From Ilyonectria destructans (Eukaryota > Ascomycota > Sordariomycetes > Hypocreales > Nectriaceae), in the NCBI GenBank assembly GCA_020740775.1, contig JAHEWK010000035.1:124001-188000 (forward strand): 64,000 bases of DNA, given 5' to 3'. Positions within the stretch are counted from its first letter, which is position 1. The number at the start of each line of letters is the position of its first letter. A model generated the notes under the pieces. The model made no database searches, had not been told where the DNA came from, and saw only the letters and a list, made by a program, of their open reading frames with translations. Position numbers and translations under genes: made by a program. This document shows, piece by piece, positions 51,374 to 62,100 of the stretch.

Positions 51374-54203
51374 CCCGTTGGCATTGTGGGGCTTGCAAGC
51401 ATGCCAACCTCTCCGAGGTTGGTCACAAAAACCTGGTCCAGTCACATTAATGTGGTCCACCTCTTTTCGTTCGACCTCCACCGACCACACCGCAAAAACG
51501 CACCTTATTTACTAAATTTCAGGTAGACCTTCATCAACGTCAAGATGCTCCGCGTACGCCGTGATTCTAGGCAATCTCCGCCGGCCAAGAACGCTGCGGA
51601 TAAAAGAAAGGCCGAAATCCGCACCAACATACTCGCTGCGGTCCACCCCAATGTGCGGTATCACACACGGAGGCATACGAAGGCTATGAGCACGCCGCCT
51701 TCTCACCGCAAGCTTATGGAGGCCAATAGCACTTCCAAGGGCACTGTACAGCGTATTCTTGCTACCAGTTCCTCTTCCTATATTCCACTGGGCCTACGAG
51801 GCCGGCCGGCGACTCTGACTCCTAGCGAAGATGCGGCTGTGGCAGCATATGTTGTGTGGATGGAGAAATCCGGCTTTCCAGCAGATAAGTTACAGGTTGA
51901 AGAAGCTGCTTTGGGTTTCCTGACTGCTAGGAACATCCCTAACGCCAAGATCGGCAGGATGTGGTATCCCCGGTTCCGTGAGCGTCATCCTGAGCTGCGG
52001 AAGTCGTTCCTGAAGGCTGTGGACTGAGTACGTAAGTTATTTGAAGTATCTGATGTTAAGGATATCACTAAGTTCTTCTCTGGCCTACAGGATATTATCT
52101 ATCAGTACAGGATCGGTCCTTCAGAGTGCTGGAATGAAGATGAGTGTGGTCTTTGTATTGGGTGCCTTTGAGAATGTATCCAGGTCCTAGTTGTACGCAC
52201 CACACGATCCCAACGCCCAGAAGTCAGTGATCCGGCAAATCGAGAGTCCTGTACCCAGGTTGGAGCCGCAAATGCTATTGGAGATACAATTCCTCCCTGG
52301 CTGATCTTTAAGGCGCCTCCTACAACAGATTGGTCTGATATTGACGATATCCCAGGCATGAGGGTTGTACAGTTAGAGACCGGCTTCAGCAACTAAGAGA
52401 TTACATTGGAATGGCTTTATGACTTCAATGCTTATTCCTGGAGAGCCTCTGCGAAGGTCAAGCAAAGAGATATCTCTTTCCAGGATTGGTTTGGCTGTGA
52501 TGAGTGGCTCTGTGATCCCTTCAACTTGGACTTCCGTCACATAGCCCCCCCAGTGGTCCATGAAGAGGAAGAGAAGATTTATCGCCTTCTAGTTATTGAC
52601 GGCTTCTTAGGGCATCTCTCCTTCCAGTGCATCAACTACTGCATCCAATTTGATATCGTCATCTGCATTCTGCCTTCACATTTAATACACCTTATGCAGC
52701 CACTAGATGTGGGAGTTTTTCAGTTTCTAAAGAACGCACATCAGAAGGAACTTCGCAAATCTATCCGGGAAGGAAACCTAGCCTTTAACCGCAAGCAATT
52801 CGCAACAACATTCTCAGAGATCTACAAAGCTGGCTTCTCTACCCACTACATTATGTCAGGGTTCGAAAAATCCGGTATCTGGCCGCCTAATGCAACGCCT
52901 GTGATCAACCGCATCCTCGATAAGCAGCGGCAACAGCGGAAGGCGATACATCCCTCTATTCAGAAGCATCTACCTCTCGATTCTCGCTTCCAAGATGCCT
53001 AGGATCAGATCAACCGGCTCTATGAGAGATACCACGCCGTGATGAGCTTACCTACTCTAGAAGCCGTCAGCAACATCAGCAAAGTTCTCTCTGAGGCGGC
53101 TCTTATGCACAGAGAGCGTGAGTCTTTCTCAGTTGACCGGCTTCAGCGGCTTGAGAAATGGGGCAAGAGAAGGAAAACCGGCCAACGCGTGAGACCTGCT
53201 GGTGACTTCATCACTAGTGTCAGCTTTCCTGATATACGGGCTCAACACCAAGCATCCCTAGCCGCAGCAGAAGTCAAGGAACAGCGCTCGCAACTGCGAT
53301 TTACTCGATCTCTCATTATCCAGCAGATCAACGATCTCAAGCATCAGTGGAGAGAGGCAAAAGTGGCACGAGATATTCCTCATCTTCCCCGGCTAACCTT
53401 CAACATGTGGCTCGCAGAGAACAACTACACCGACCAATATAACGCACTCGAAGCACAGAGAAAGGAGCATAACGATACCCTCAAGCAAGAAACCCAAATC
53501 CCATTTTCTCAAGCCCAAGAAGAAGCCCGCCGCGCCTACAGACCGACCCTAGCAATGAACCCCAACGCCTGGCCTTTAAGTGACGAAGTGGTCCAGTTCA
53601 CGGGCATCACAACCTTCGAAGACGATGACGATGACGATATCGAGCTCATAGGGCTCCAAGACCAGCAGGAGGAGGATATTCCTGACCTAGCAACCCCCCC
53701 AGAGATAACCTCATTGCCTCCGATGTCACCGGTTGACCTGCCCTCGAGTCAACACCATGATTTCGCAACAACGCTGCCGCCGCCGGCTCCAATTCGAAGG
53801 CAAACCCGTTATCAAGGCATCATGAGGATATTACGAGAGCCACAGGGTCAATAGGGCACCTAATGCGGCCACAAGGAACACATAGTCAACAGGGTCATAA
53901 GCAACAGCCGCGGCGAGACCCTCGCAGCAGGCAGCCCAATTGAGGCCACAGATGCAATTTCTGCTATTTTCATATACATCATCAATTTCTGCTATTTCGT
54001 AGCTTTCCAACGAGCCCGCTTACGGCCCTAGTCTTCAATAAATGAAGGTGTCATGCCGACTGAAACTCCGTAAACAGAAAATGGGTCATTTCACAGCTTG
54101 AGGGTCATCAATGTGGGTGGACCACATTAATGTGACTGGACCAGGTTTTTGTGACCAACCTCGGAGAGGTTGGCATGCTTGCAAGCCCCACAATGCCAAC
54201 GGG
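51374..54203 (+). mobile_element. Pogo/Fot-like transposon, 2830 bp, perfect 88-bp inverted repeats
   Basis: Ends 51374-51461 and 54116-54203 are identical as reverse complements over 88 bases (starting CCCGTTGGCATTGTGGGG), flanked by TA (51372-51373 and 54204-54205), the Tc1/mariner target duplication. The repeat itself contains short palindromes (GCTTGCAAGC, CCAACCTCTCCGAGGTTGG). Inside is one former transposase on the plus strand. Confidence 0.95.
51545..53854 (+). pseudogene. DDE_1 (CENP-B/Tc5-type) transposase, broken by stops
   Basis: Four frames in order (51545-52027, about 52033-52395, 52406-53002, 53039-53854) are nearly continuous. The N-terminal part has a CENP-B/Tc5-like helix-turn-helix region (GTVQRILATSSSSY, LRGRPATLTPSEDAAVAAYV, GRMWYPRFRERHPELRKS). 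The DDE core has WNEDECGLCIG (first Asp), LLVIDGFLGHLS (second Asp) and LIHLMQPLDVGVFQFLKNAHQ (third Asp). The tail is long and acidic (DDDDDDIEL). Stops at 52025-52027, 52395 and 52999-53002 fit CGA-to-TGA, CAA-to-TAA and CAG-to-TAG changes; there is a further stop or frame change near 52170. The catalytic triad is still readable but the protein cannot be made. Confidence 0.9.
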
Positions 54204-54205
54204 TA

Positions 54206-54444
54206 GTATTTTTGAGCGGCAGCGTGGGCAATCTCACCGAAATCCACCACCGCCGTCTCGACCTTGGTTCAGACAAAAAAAATCATTTAATGACCATATC
54301 ATCATCAATTTCCCACCTTCATCAACCCTAATGATATCCACATTTCACTGCAACAATTCCCACCTCTTCATCATACCCCAGTGAGCACAGACCACGCCCA
54401 AGCTCCCAGCCGCAGCCGCAGCCGCAGCCACACCAAGCACGCAA
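54206..54444. other. No gene seen
   Basis: Includes a short GCAGCC (Ala-Ala-like) tandem run near 54405-54430. Confidence 0.3.
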
Positions 54445-55240
54445 GATTGAGATCCCGGCTGGTCAAACCGCCACCGCGAATTCCCAGTCCTCCTCATCCA
54501 TAATCAAATAAAACCAACCATCTTGGTCACTAGGGCCATCAATCCCGCACTGAATACGACGCCGTCGTCGCAGGTAGAAGGTATCAATTCGCCCAGACGT
54601 GCTGGACACCCTCGCGAGCCGGCTCGTTGGGGCTCATCAGTACCGCCGTCCGCAATCACCAGGTGCCCTTCATCGTCCGCCTATCATGCCATGGCCCGGG
54701 CGTCACCGAGTCTGGCAAGCGGCGAACGTCAACCCGGATCGGGACTCGCACAATGGCTCGAGTGAACGCGAGTGCGCATGGGCCATTGGCCTTGGACAAC
54801 CCTCCAGAGGCAGTCCAAGAAGCTTGCATATCGGATATGAATTGTCTCGACCTCTTTCTCATTACAGGTGACCAACATGTCCTCAAAAGATTAGAATGGT
54901 AGGTCATCCGCTTAGCACTACGCACCTGTTCCCGCTTTCTTGGCTTCCTCGTCTGCTTCTTGGTTATCCTGTGCGACGACCCTCTTGGCCCCCTTGAAGA
55001 TCTAATCGAGTTTCTCTCACTCTTCCCTTCCCGGCTATGAAGCTTTTGGAGTGAATGGCCTCCACACCTGTATGTCAGTAAACCAATAATGTGAAGGACG
55101 GACAGCAAGGGTCCATATGAGGCCTGAAGGCGGACCCTGACGTTAAACTCCTATACTTGGGAAAAGTATGTTCACAATAGCCAGGATTCACATTCAGGGA
55201 GCGAAATATTTCTAAATTCTACCAATTTACATTGCTAGGC
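54445..55240 (-). repeat. Long dispersed repeat B, copy 2
   Basis: Inverted relative to copy 1 at 38846-40143, and without the 506-bp insert. A minus-strand frame of about 150 codons (54656-55108) lies within it but has no recognisable motif. Confidence 0.8.
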
Positions 55241-56639
55241 TGAAACGGTCAGATCTCGCAGGCAAAGATTGGTCAATGAACCTTCGTCCAACCTCTGCCT
55301 AGTATTTTTGCCGTATCGCAACCATTTCTCAAAGACCGGATTAGCACACACAAACGAGCTATATTAAAGAGAATTTTTTTTTGTCAGCTTGAAATGTTAC
55401 TTCATTCTAGTATTCTTACCAATAATCCATCGACTCTCGATTCTAGCGGCGTCGCTGGAATGCTGGCACCAAATGCTAGGATATGAACCATAAGATGGAA
55501 AAGGAGCTGGGTTTTCTTTTGTGAGGCGTCTGAAACAACCCTCGCCCATTCCCAAACCATCCACAATCGATAGCAGATGGCCGATGATGAGGTAAGTATA
55601 CTCCCAACAACCGGGAACCAACCTCCAAGTATAGTACTAGTGAGAAAAGCTAGCCCTGCCACAGCAAAGATGCACGCCAAAGTGTACGGAGAGATTGACC
55701 CTTGGCGAGCAGGGCGGATAAGTGGGAAAGGGCAAGCGACGGAAAGCGGAGGCTAGAGTTACACCCTCGAATCAACAAAAGATGCTTTATTGCGGGGAAT
55801 GGAATATGAGGTCCTCAGATGTCACATGCCAATGGCCGGACAGCTAATATGGCGCATACTGGTGGCGAGGTTTGCCTCAGGAGCAAGGGTCATTCTGCCC
55901 TGAGCGACCAGGTGGAGTTTCCGGCTCCCTGGCTTCGTGCACACGATCTGAAACCCATTTCTTAGCCCCTAGCCCAAGAATAGCGATTGCTCAAGATAGG
56001 CTACTGAATTGAATGTGCCTGAGCAGATGGATGACTCTTTTTACTCGCTTTTGGCTTTTTTCCATACATGGTCACGGCTCCACCTAATATGTCACCTGTG
56101 CGCTAGGATCTCTTCTCACTCAGGGACAGAACTCCCTGAGCGAACCTGCTTCTTCGTATACGCCCTTGCTAGCTGTCAGACCCTTGGCCACGTGACAGTA
56201 GGTTTGCTCTATCCATTTGCTGCTATTTTCCATCGGTGGCAGCGACAACAGAAAATGAAACGCTGACAAGGACTAAATTGACCCGATCCTTTCCGTCTGC
56301 CTAGCTGCGGACTGGTTCTGTCATCCCACGGCAAAGTCAACCCAGCATCCGTTCGTACTGGTTCGCTACTCTGCCCATTCCGGACTTGTTCTATTTGAGG
56401 CAGCTTGATGGAAGCTACGGTTGGGAGCCCAAACAAAATATTCTTCTGCATCTGCCGAAGCATTCGATAGTAAGAAGAAGAGTGCCGAAAATAAATGTGC
56501 CCGGGTCGTCTTTGAGGGATTCCGGGAGGCAATTTTTGAGATGGAATCAATCGTCTTGCGGACTATCTGAATGGCTGTGAGCGGAATCTATGAAATCAGA
56601 AGTTGGAGAACTTACTGGATGGCTCTTTGTGGGATTTAG
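55241..56639. other. Weak coding signals only
   Basis: A minus-strand frame at 55402-55680 is hydrophobic (ACIFAVAGLAFLTSTILGGWFPVVGSIL) and could be an exon or relic of a membrane protein; it has no ATG start of its own. Nothing else is recognised. Confidence 0.25.
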
Positions 56640-57152
56640 CTAGCTCAAAAAGGGTCGACAAAAGATTGTTCGTCTCCTTCCAATGTTCTTCTGTTTTTTA
56701 ACCCGGTCATAATAATCCGCCATCAACTGGTCCGTATATCTCTTCGATTGCTCCAAAGCTCTAACCCGAGCAATTAGAGATTGATTAAGCGCGACGAGAA
56801 GCTCTGGCGTGGATTTTGTGAAGGGGTCGGCGCTCGCACGGGGCTGGTTGGTGATAGCCATCCAGTCACAGGGATCCGTCATCGGAGCAGCGTGCCAATC
56901 AATGGGTGCGGAGGATGGAGGATTGTAAGAATCCTGGCCACCATTAAAGGCTTGAATCAAAGAGGAATCGAGAAGTGCGTCCAAGTCAATGCCAAGAAGA
57001 ACTACCATTGTTTCATTTTCAGTGGTGGGCTGAGTTGGGACAACGCTCGGCTCTCTGCTAGTCGAGACTGTAGGACGCTCAGGTAGATCCAGTTGGAGTT
57101 CGATAAACTCCTCGAGCTGGCGGTCGAGTGAATCTTTGTCCTTAGGAGACAT
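56640..57152 (-). CDS. Hypothetical protein, 170 aa
   Basis: Read from ATG 57152 (MSPKDKDSLDRQLEEFIELQLDLPERP); a longer frame begins with TTG. The N-terminus is acidic, the middle Pro/Ser/Asp-rich, and the C-terminus is helical and basic (LNQSLIARVRALEQSKRYTDQLMADYYDRVKKQK), perhaps a short coiled coil with a nuclear signal. The layout resembles small fungal regulatory proteins but no family is recognised. It lies about 0.5 kb upstream of the LINE insertion site. Confidence 0.45.
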   Translation of the reverse strand: MSPKDKDSLDRQLEEFIELQLDLPERPTVSTSREPSVVPTQPTTENETMVVLLGIDLDALLDSSLIQAFNGGQDSYNPPSSAPIDWHAAPMTDPCDWMAITNQPRASADPFTKSTPELLVALNQSLIARVRALEQSKRYTDQLMADYYDRVKKQKNIGRRRTIFCRPFLS

Positions 57153-57657
57153 AATGAGTCCGAGAAGTGTTTGGGTGTCTATGAGACAATTAAGAAGACA
57201 AATTCTTGCTGGGTGAAGGGAGGGCTGTTGGATCGTATTCAAATCAACGGAAAAGTCGGATAATCCCGGGCTTAGAGGCTACTCTGATAAAAATAGACAT
57301 AAAGGGCTAGGCTGGTTTCAAGATCCTTGTGACCGTGACTTGTTGGCTGTGTCATCGGTCCTTTTGATTATGCCATATCTCAACCAAACTCTGTAAAATA
57401 CATAGGGATGCTTGCGGCTCCGTCCACAACGGTCTCAGCTCCGATGCCTAGATGTTGCACTATATGTAGGTGTCGCACTGAGCGTGCTAAAAGGATCAAA
57501 GATCAGGTAAATCGGTAATGAGCAGCAGCAGTCAAGTCAAGTCATTGTTGTCTAAGGTGCGGGGTACTCCATCCCGCAGATTTACTTGATGCACACAGCT
57601 AGATGACTAATATGGTGTTTACTGAGGTCGTCGAGAACATGCGACAGTAGGGGAAGG
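57153..57657. other. Intergenic, no gene seen
   Basis: No coding frame or repeat recognised; the LINE target duplication begins at 57658. Confidence 0.35.
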
Positions 57658-57670
57658 ATCCGGTGCTGGG
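57658..57670 (+). repeat. LINE target-site duplication, 5' copy
   Basis: ATCCGGTGCTGGG, repeated exactly at 63164-63176. Confidence 0.9.
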
Positions 57671-57819
57671 GGAACCGAGTGATGCGCCGGAGACCTAACC
57701 GAGTGGATTGAGGATTTCGCCCTTTGGGAGTCAACACTTCTCGAAATCTCATTATTTATCTTCTTTATAACTTTTGAAATACCCGGTAACCGCTTGGCGG
57801 AGATTCAGGCCTTTGGCGG

Positions 57820-59130
57820 ATGTCTGGTGTTGCGAACCCCGCTTCAGACGTCATTGTCGTCATGGAAGGCGAACCGGATGTTCCGGGCGGGGGATATCAT
57901 CGTCCCCTGCGTAAAAGGACCAGAACGACGAGGGCATTGGAATCCGAACAGCAAAATGGTGATATGGAATGGCAGGAGGAGGAGAGCAGTGAGGAAGCTC
58001 TGAGTCACACCAGAACTAAGAAAAGGACCACGCCTAAGGCAGCTGGCAGCATGACGGAGGCAATCCAGGGTCTGGAACGACTCCTAGAACAAGACTTCAA
58101 TAAGAGAATGGCAACGATGAAGGCAGAGTTTCAGCTCGAGTTTACAAAACTTAGCGACCGCATGGCTGAAGAAGTCACTAGGACCACGGCCCAGATGGCA
58201 CAAGAATTATCTCAAGTCCGAGAGCAGCTTACCCAGGTTTGCAGCGAGTTGGAGCAGACCCGGCTACAACTGGACACCTTAAACAATGCTCATGCAGCAA
58301 GGTCGCCTGGTCAGACATATGCAGATGCTGCTAGAATGACGCCTGCTAGTATCACCACTCAAAGCCCATCCACGGTCCGATCAGCAACCCCGGAACCGAT
58401 GTTCTGCACAGTAGACACATCTAGGGTGCCCGAGGATCATATTGGAGATACTGCACCAGCAGTCATTCGCAGGACCATTGAACAGGAAATGCGAGCATCC
58501 AGCGACCAACCTAGCTGGCGATGTGTTGCGGTAACCAGAGATGGACGAAATACCAAGCGCCTGAGGATCATCGGTAGGAATGAGGAAGAATTGAAGAGGA
58601 TCAAGATGATCATCGAGGCCAAGAAGGCCCCAGGCACGAGGGTGCTCCGAGACCAACTGTACCCCGTCAAAGTTGACAATGTGAACCGTACCGCCGTCCT
58701 TGACCAGGAAGGCAAGGTCCTCCCTGGAGCAATGGAAGCCTTGAGCCAAGAGAACGAAATCCAAATTGCAAAGATCGCCTGGTTGAGCCGAAAGGACAGC
58801 GCAAAGGCGTATGGATCCATGGTGGCATACCTTACCAAAAACAGCGATGCTAGGAGACTCCTACAGGAACGCTACTTCCTTGCAGCCGGTGAATCGGCAT
58901 ACACCAACGCGTTCGAGCGGAGAACCGGACCGATACAATGCTACAACTGCCAGGAGCTTGGCCATAAGGCCTTCTCGTGCAGCAAGAATCGGGTATGTGC
59001 GAGATGCGCCGCCGAAGGCCATCATCATAGTGAGTGCCAGACGCAGGTACCCAAGTGTGTGCCCTGTGGTGGACCGCACGAGTCGTTCAGCAGAAGCTGC
59101 CCGAAACTCTATCCTACCCGGCATGAGTAG
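57820..59130 (+). CDS. LINE ORF1, gag-like nucleic-acid-binding protein
   Basis: 436 residues. The N-terminal third is charged with a basic KKRTTPKAAG stretch, followed by a coiled coil (RMAEEVTRTTAQMAQELSQVREQLTQV, residues about 110-160), a TYADAARMTP linker and a folded region with RDQLYPVKVDNVNRTAVLD. The C-terminus has three CCHC-type knuckles from residue 374: CYNCQELGHKAFSC, CARCAAEGHHHSEC and CVPCGGPHESFSRSC. ORF1 proteins coat the RNA and act as chaperones in the ribonucleoprotein particle. The stop overlaps the ORF2 start in ATGAGTAG. The same protein, broken, occurs at 3249-4632. Confidence 0.9.
   Translation: MSGVANPASDVIVVMEGEPDVPGGGYHRPLRKRTRTTRALESEQQNGDMEWQEEESSEEALSHTRTKKRTTPKAAGSMTEAIQGLERLLEQDFNKRMATMKAEFQLEFTKLSDRMAEEVTRTTAQMAQELSQVREQLTQVCSELEQTRLQLDTLNNAHAARSPGQTYADAARMTPASITTQSPSTVRSATPEPMFCTVDTSRVPEDHIGDTAPAVIRRTIEQEMRASSDQPSWRCVAVTRDGRNTKRLRIIGRNEEELKRIKMIIEAKKAPGTRVLRDQLYPVKVDNVNRTAVLDQEGKVLPGAMEALSQENEIQIAKIAWLSRKDSAKAYGSMVAYLTKNSDARRLLQERYFLAAGESAYTNAFERRTGPIQCYNCQELGHKAFSCSKNRVCARCAAEGHHHSECQTQVPKCVPCGGPHESFSRSCPKLYPTRHE
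59123..59130 (+). promoter_or_regulatory. ORF1-ORF2 overlap (ATGAGTAG)
   Basis: The ORF2 start ATG begins five bases before the ORF1 stop TAG. Such overlap points to termination-reinitiation as the way ORF2 is translated from the same RNA. Confidence 0.7.
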
Positions 59131-62100
59131 GATGTTTCAGGTAATCCAACTGAATGTGAGAAAACAGGATATGGTACATGAAAGCCTAATGAACGATAAG
59201 CGACTCCAAGATTTTGCAGTTATAGCGATCCAAGAACCACAGGCACGGAAAATTGACGGCAAACTTCTCACAGTCCCCATGGGACACCCCAAATGGATCA
59301 AAATGGTTCCCACAATTTGGAGAGATGGCAGATGGCCAATCCGGAGCATGTTGTGGGTGAATAGGGATTTGGAGGCCGAGCAAGTACCAATACAGTCCCC
59401 GGACTTGACAGCAGCAACCATACGACTTCCGGACCGAATAGTGTTGGTCGTGTCAGTGTACGTGCCGGGGGGCAAGCCTCAGACTCTTCGACACACATGC
59501 CATACCCTGCACCAGGTGATCCTCGACCTCAGGAGCAGGACAGGGATGGTGGTGGACGTCTTACTGGCAGGAGATTTTAACCAGCACGACCGGCTATGGG
59601 GAGGAGACGACGTGCCATTGGCAAGGCAAAGCGAGGCCGAATCGATCATCGACCTCATGAACGAACACGGTCTTTGCAGCCTTCTCCCGAGAGGCACAAA
59701 GACATGGCAAGGCCCCGACAAGGAAAGCACAATCGACCTGGTGCTGGCGACGGCGGAAGTGGCAGACGAAATGGTGACGTGCTCCATACACCCGACAGAA
59801 CACGGATCGGACCACCGGGCGATCCAAACGACGTTCGATCTCGCGAGGCCTGATCGGATTGCCGCGGAAAGACTGTTGTTCAAGAATGCACCATGGACAA
59901 CAATCAGAACCAGGGTGGAGGACAATCTCCGAGAGCTTCCCTGGACTGTCGGCGTGCAGGAACAGACAGACCAGTTAATGAGGGTTATCCTCGAGGCGAT
60001 CCACGAGCTGACGCCCCGAGCACAACCAGTACCGTACGCGAAGCGCTGGTGGACGAAGGATTTGACAAGACTTCGGCAGGTGTATACGTTCTGGCGGAAT
60101 CAGGCCAGGGTACAGCGGCGAGCAGGTCAGACGAGGCACGACCTGGAAAGACGGGCCAAGGAAGCATCCAAGGAGTACCATGATGCCATCCGGAAACAGA
60201 AGAAACTGCACTGGGACGATTTCCTGGCAGAAGATGTCAACATATGGAAGGCGGCCAAATACTTGAAACCTGGAAAAGACATCATGAACAACAGGGTACC
60301 CCCTTTGAAGAGGCAAGACGGTTCCACCACGAAAGATAGGGTGGAGCAGGCAGAGGAGCTGTTTAGCACGTTCTTCCCGCCGTTGCCGGCCAGGATTGAA
60401 GATGAAGGTGACCGACCGCAACGGAGGGAAGTGCACATGCCAGACCTCACCATGGAGGAAGTTGAAGGAAAAGTGCTAGCAGCGAAACCTTGGAAAGCGC
60501 CTGGAGAGGATGGTCTGCCAGCAATGGTGTGGAAACAGCTTTGGCCAGTGGTTAGATACCGCGTCTTGCACCTCTTCGACTCATCCCTCAGGGATGGTGT
60601 GGTACCCCACCAATGGAGGAGTGCGAAGATCATCCCGCTAAAGAAAGCAGACAAGGGAGACTACACAGTGGCCAAGGCATGGAGACCGATATCGCTGCTG
60701 TCAACACTGGGCAAGATACTCGAGGCAGTCGTTGCAGAGCGGATATCCTATGTTGTGGAGAGCTATGGACTGCTGCCCGCAAACCACTTCGGGGCAAGGA
60801 AGCGAAGGTCAGCCGAACAAGCACTGATACTGCTGCAGGAGCAGATCTATAAGGCATGGAGGGCCGGCAGGGTGTTCAGTCTAATCAGTTTCGACGTCAA
60901 AGGCGCTTACAATGGAGTGTTCAAAGAACGACTACTGGAGAGGCTGAAGGCGAGAGGCATACCTGGTGGACTGGTGAGATGGATTGACGCCTTTTGCTCT
61001 GAACGAATGGCCACCGTGGTGGTAAATGGGCACACGTCACAGCTACGGGAGTTGCCACAGGCAGGTCTCCCGCAAGGATCACCGCTGTCGTCGGTGTTGT
61101 TCTTGTTCTTCAATGCAGATTTAGTGCAGAGAAGAATCAACGCAAAAGGTGGTTCGATGGCATTCGTAGACGACTACTCAGCCTGGGTAGTGGGACCAAC
61201 AGCGGAGGAGAATCGAGCCGGCATCCAATCAATTATAGACGAAGCACTGGGCTGGGAAAGACGGAGCGGTGCGACGTTCAACGGAGACAAAACGGCCATC
61301 GTGCATTTCACGCGAAACGCCGCGCGTACCAGCGACAAACCGTTCATGATCAAAGGAAAAGTAGTCAAACCAAAAGCGAGCGCCAAGATCCTGGGAGTGG
61401 TCATGGACGCGAAACTGCGGTACAAGGAACACATAGCTAGAGCCGCCGCAAAGGGGCTCTCGGCTGCTATGTGTTTGAGAAGACTGAAAATGCTGTCACC
61501 GCGGACGGCGAGACAACTGTTCGTAGCAACAGTAGCTCCCACCATGGACTATGCGTCCAGCGTGTGGACGCACTCATGTGGCATTAGAGAAGCTGCTTGG
61601 CTGGACAAGGCACAGATGGTCGGAGCACAGGCGATCACGGGAGCTTTCCGGACCGTCGCAACGGCGGTGGCAGAGGCCGAAGCTAGCATCCAATCGGTGC
61701 AAGAACGGCATGCGCAAGCGGCAACAAGGTTTTGGATCAACCTCCGGACCCTTCCCAGGACACACCCGTTGGCGACACTGAAAGTGAAAGTGTGTCGCCG
61801 ATTCGTATCGCCGATGCAGAGGATTGCTCAAGTACAAGGGGAAACAGCCACTGAACGAATGGAGATCATTCGGGAGTACGCGTTACCACCATGGCGAGAC
61901 CGTATCCCGGTGTCGTGCGACCCTGACCGGGAGAGAGCGGCGGAAGAAGCAAAGAGGGTGGATGGCATAGTCATTGCCACCTGCTCCTCGCAGAGAAGGG
62001 GCATGGTAGGCATGGGAGGTGTCGTACGAGACACGGCGATCAATAACGATGACGAGGTAGTGGCCAGCTACTCCATCACTCTCGGATTGACGGAGGAGCT

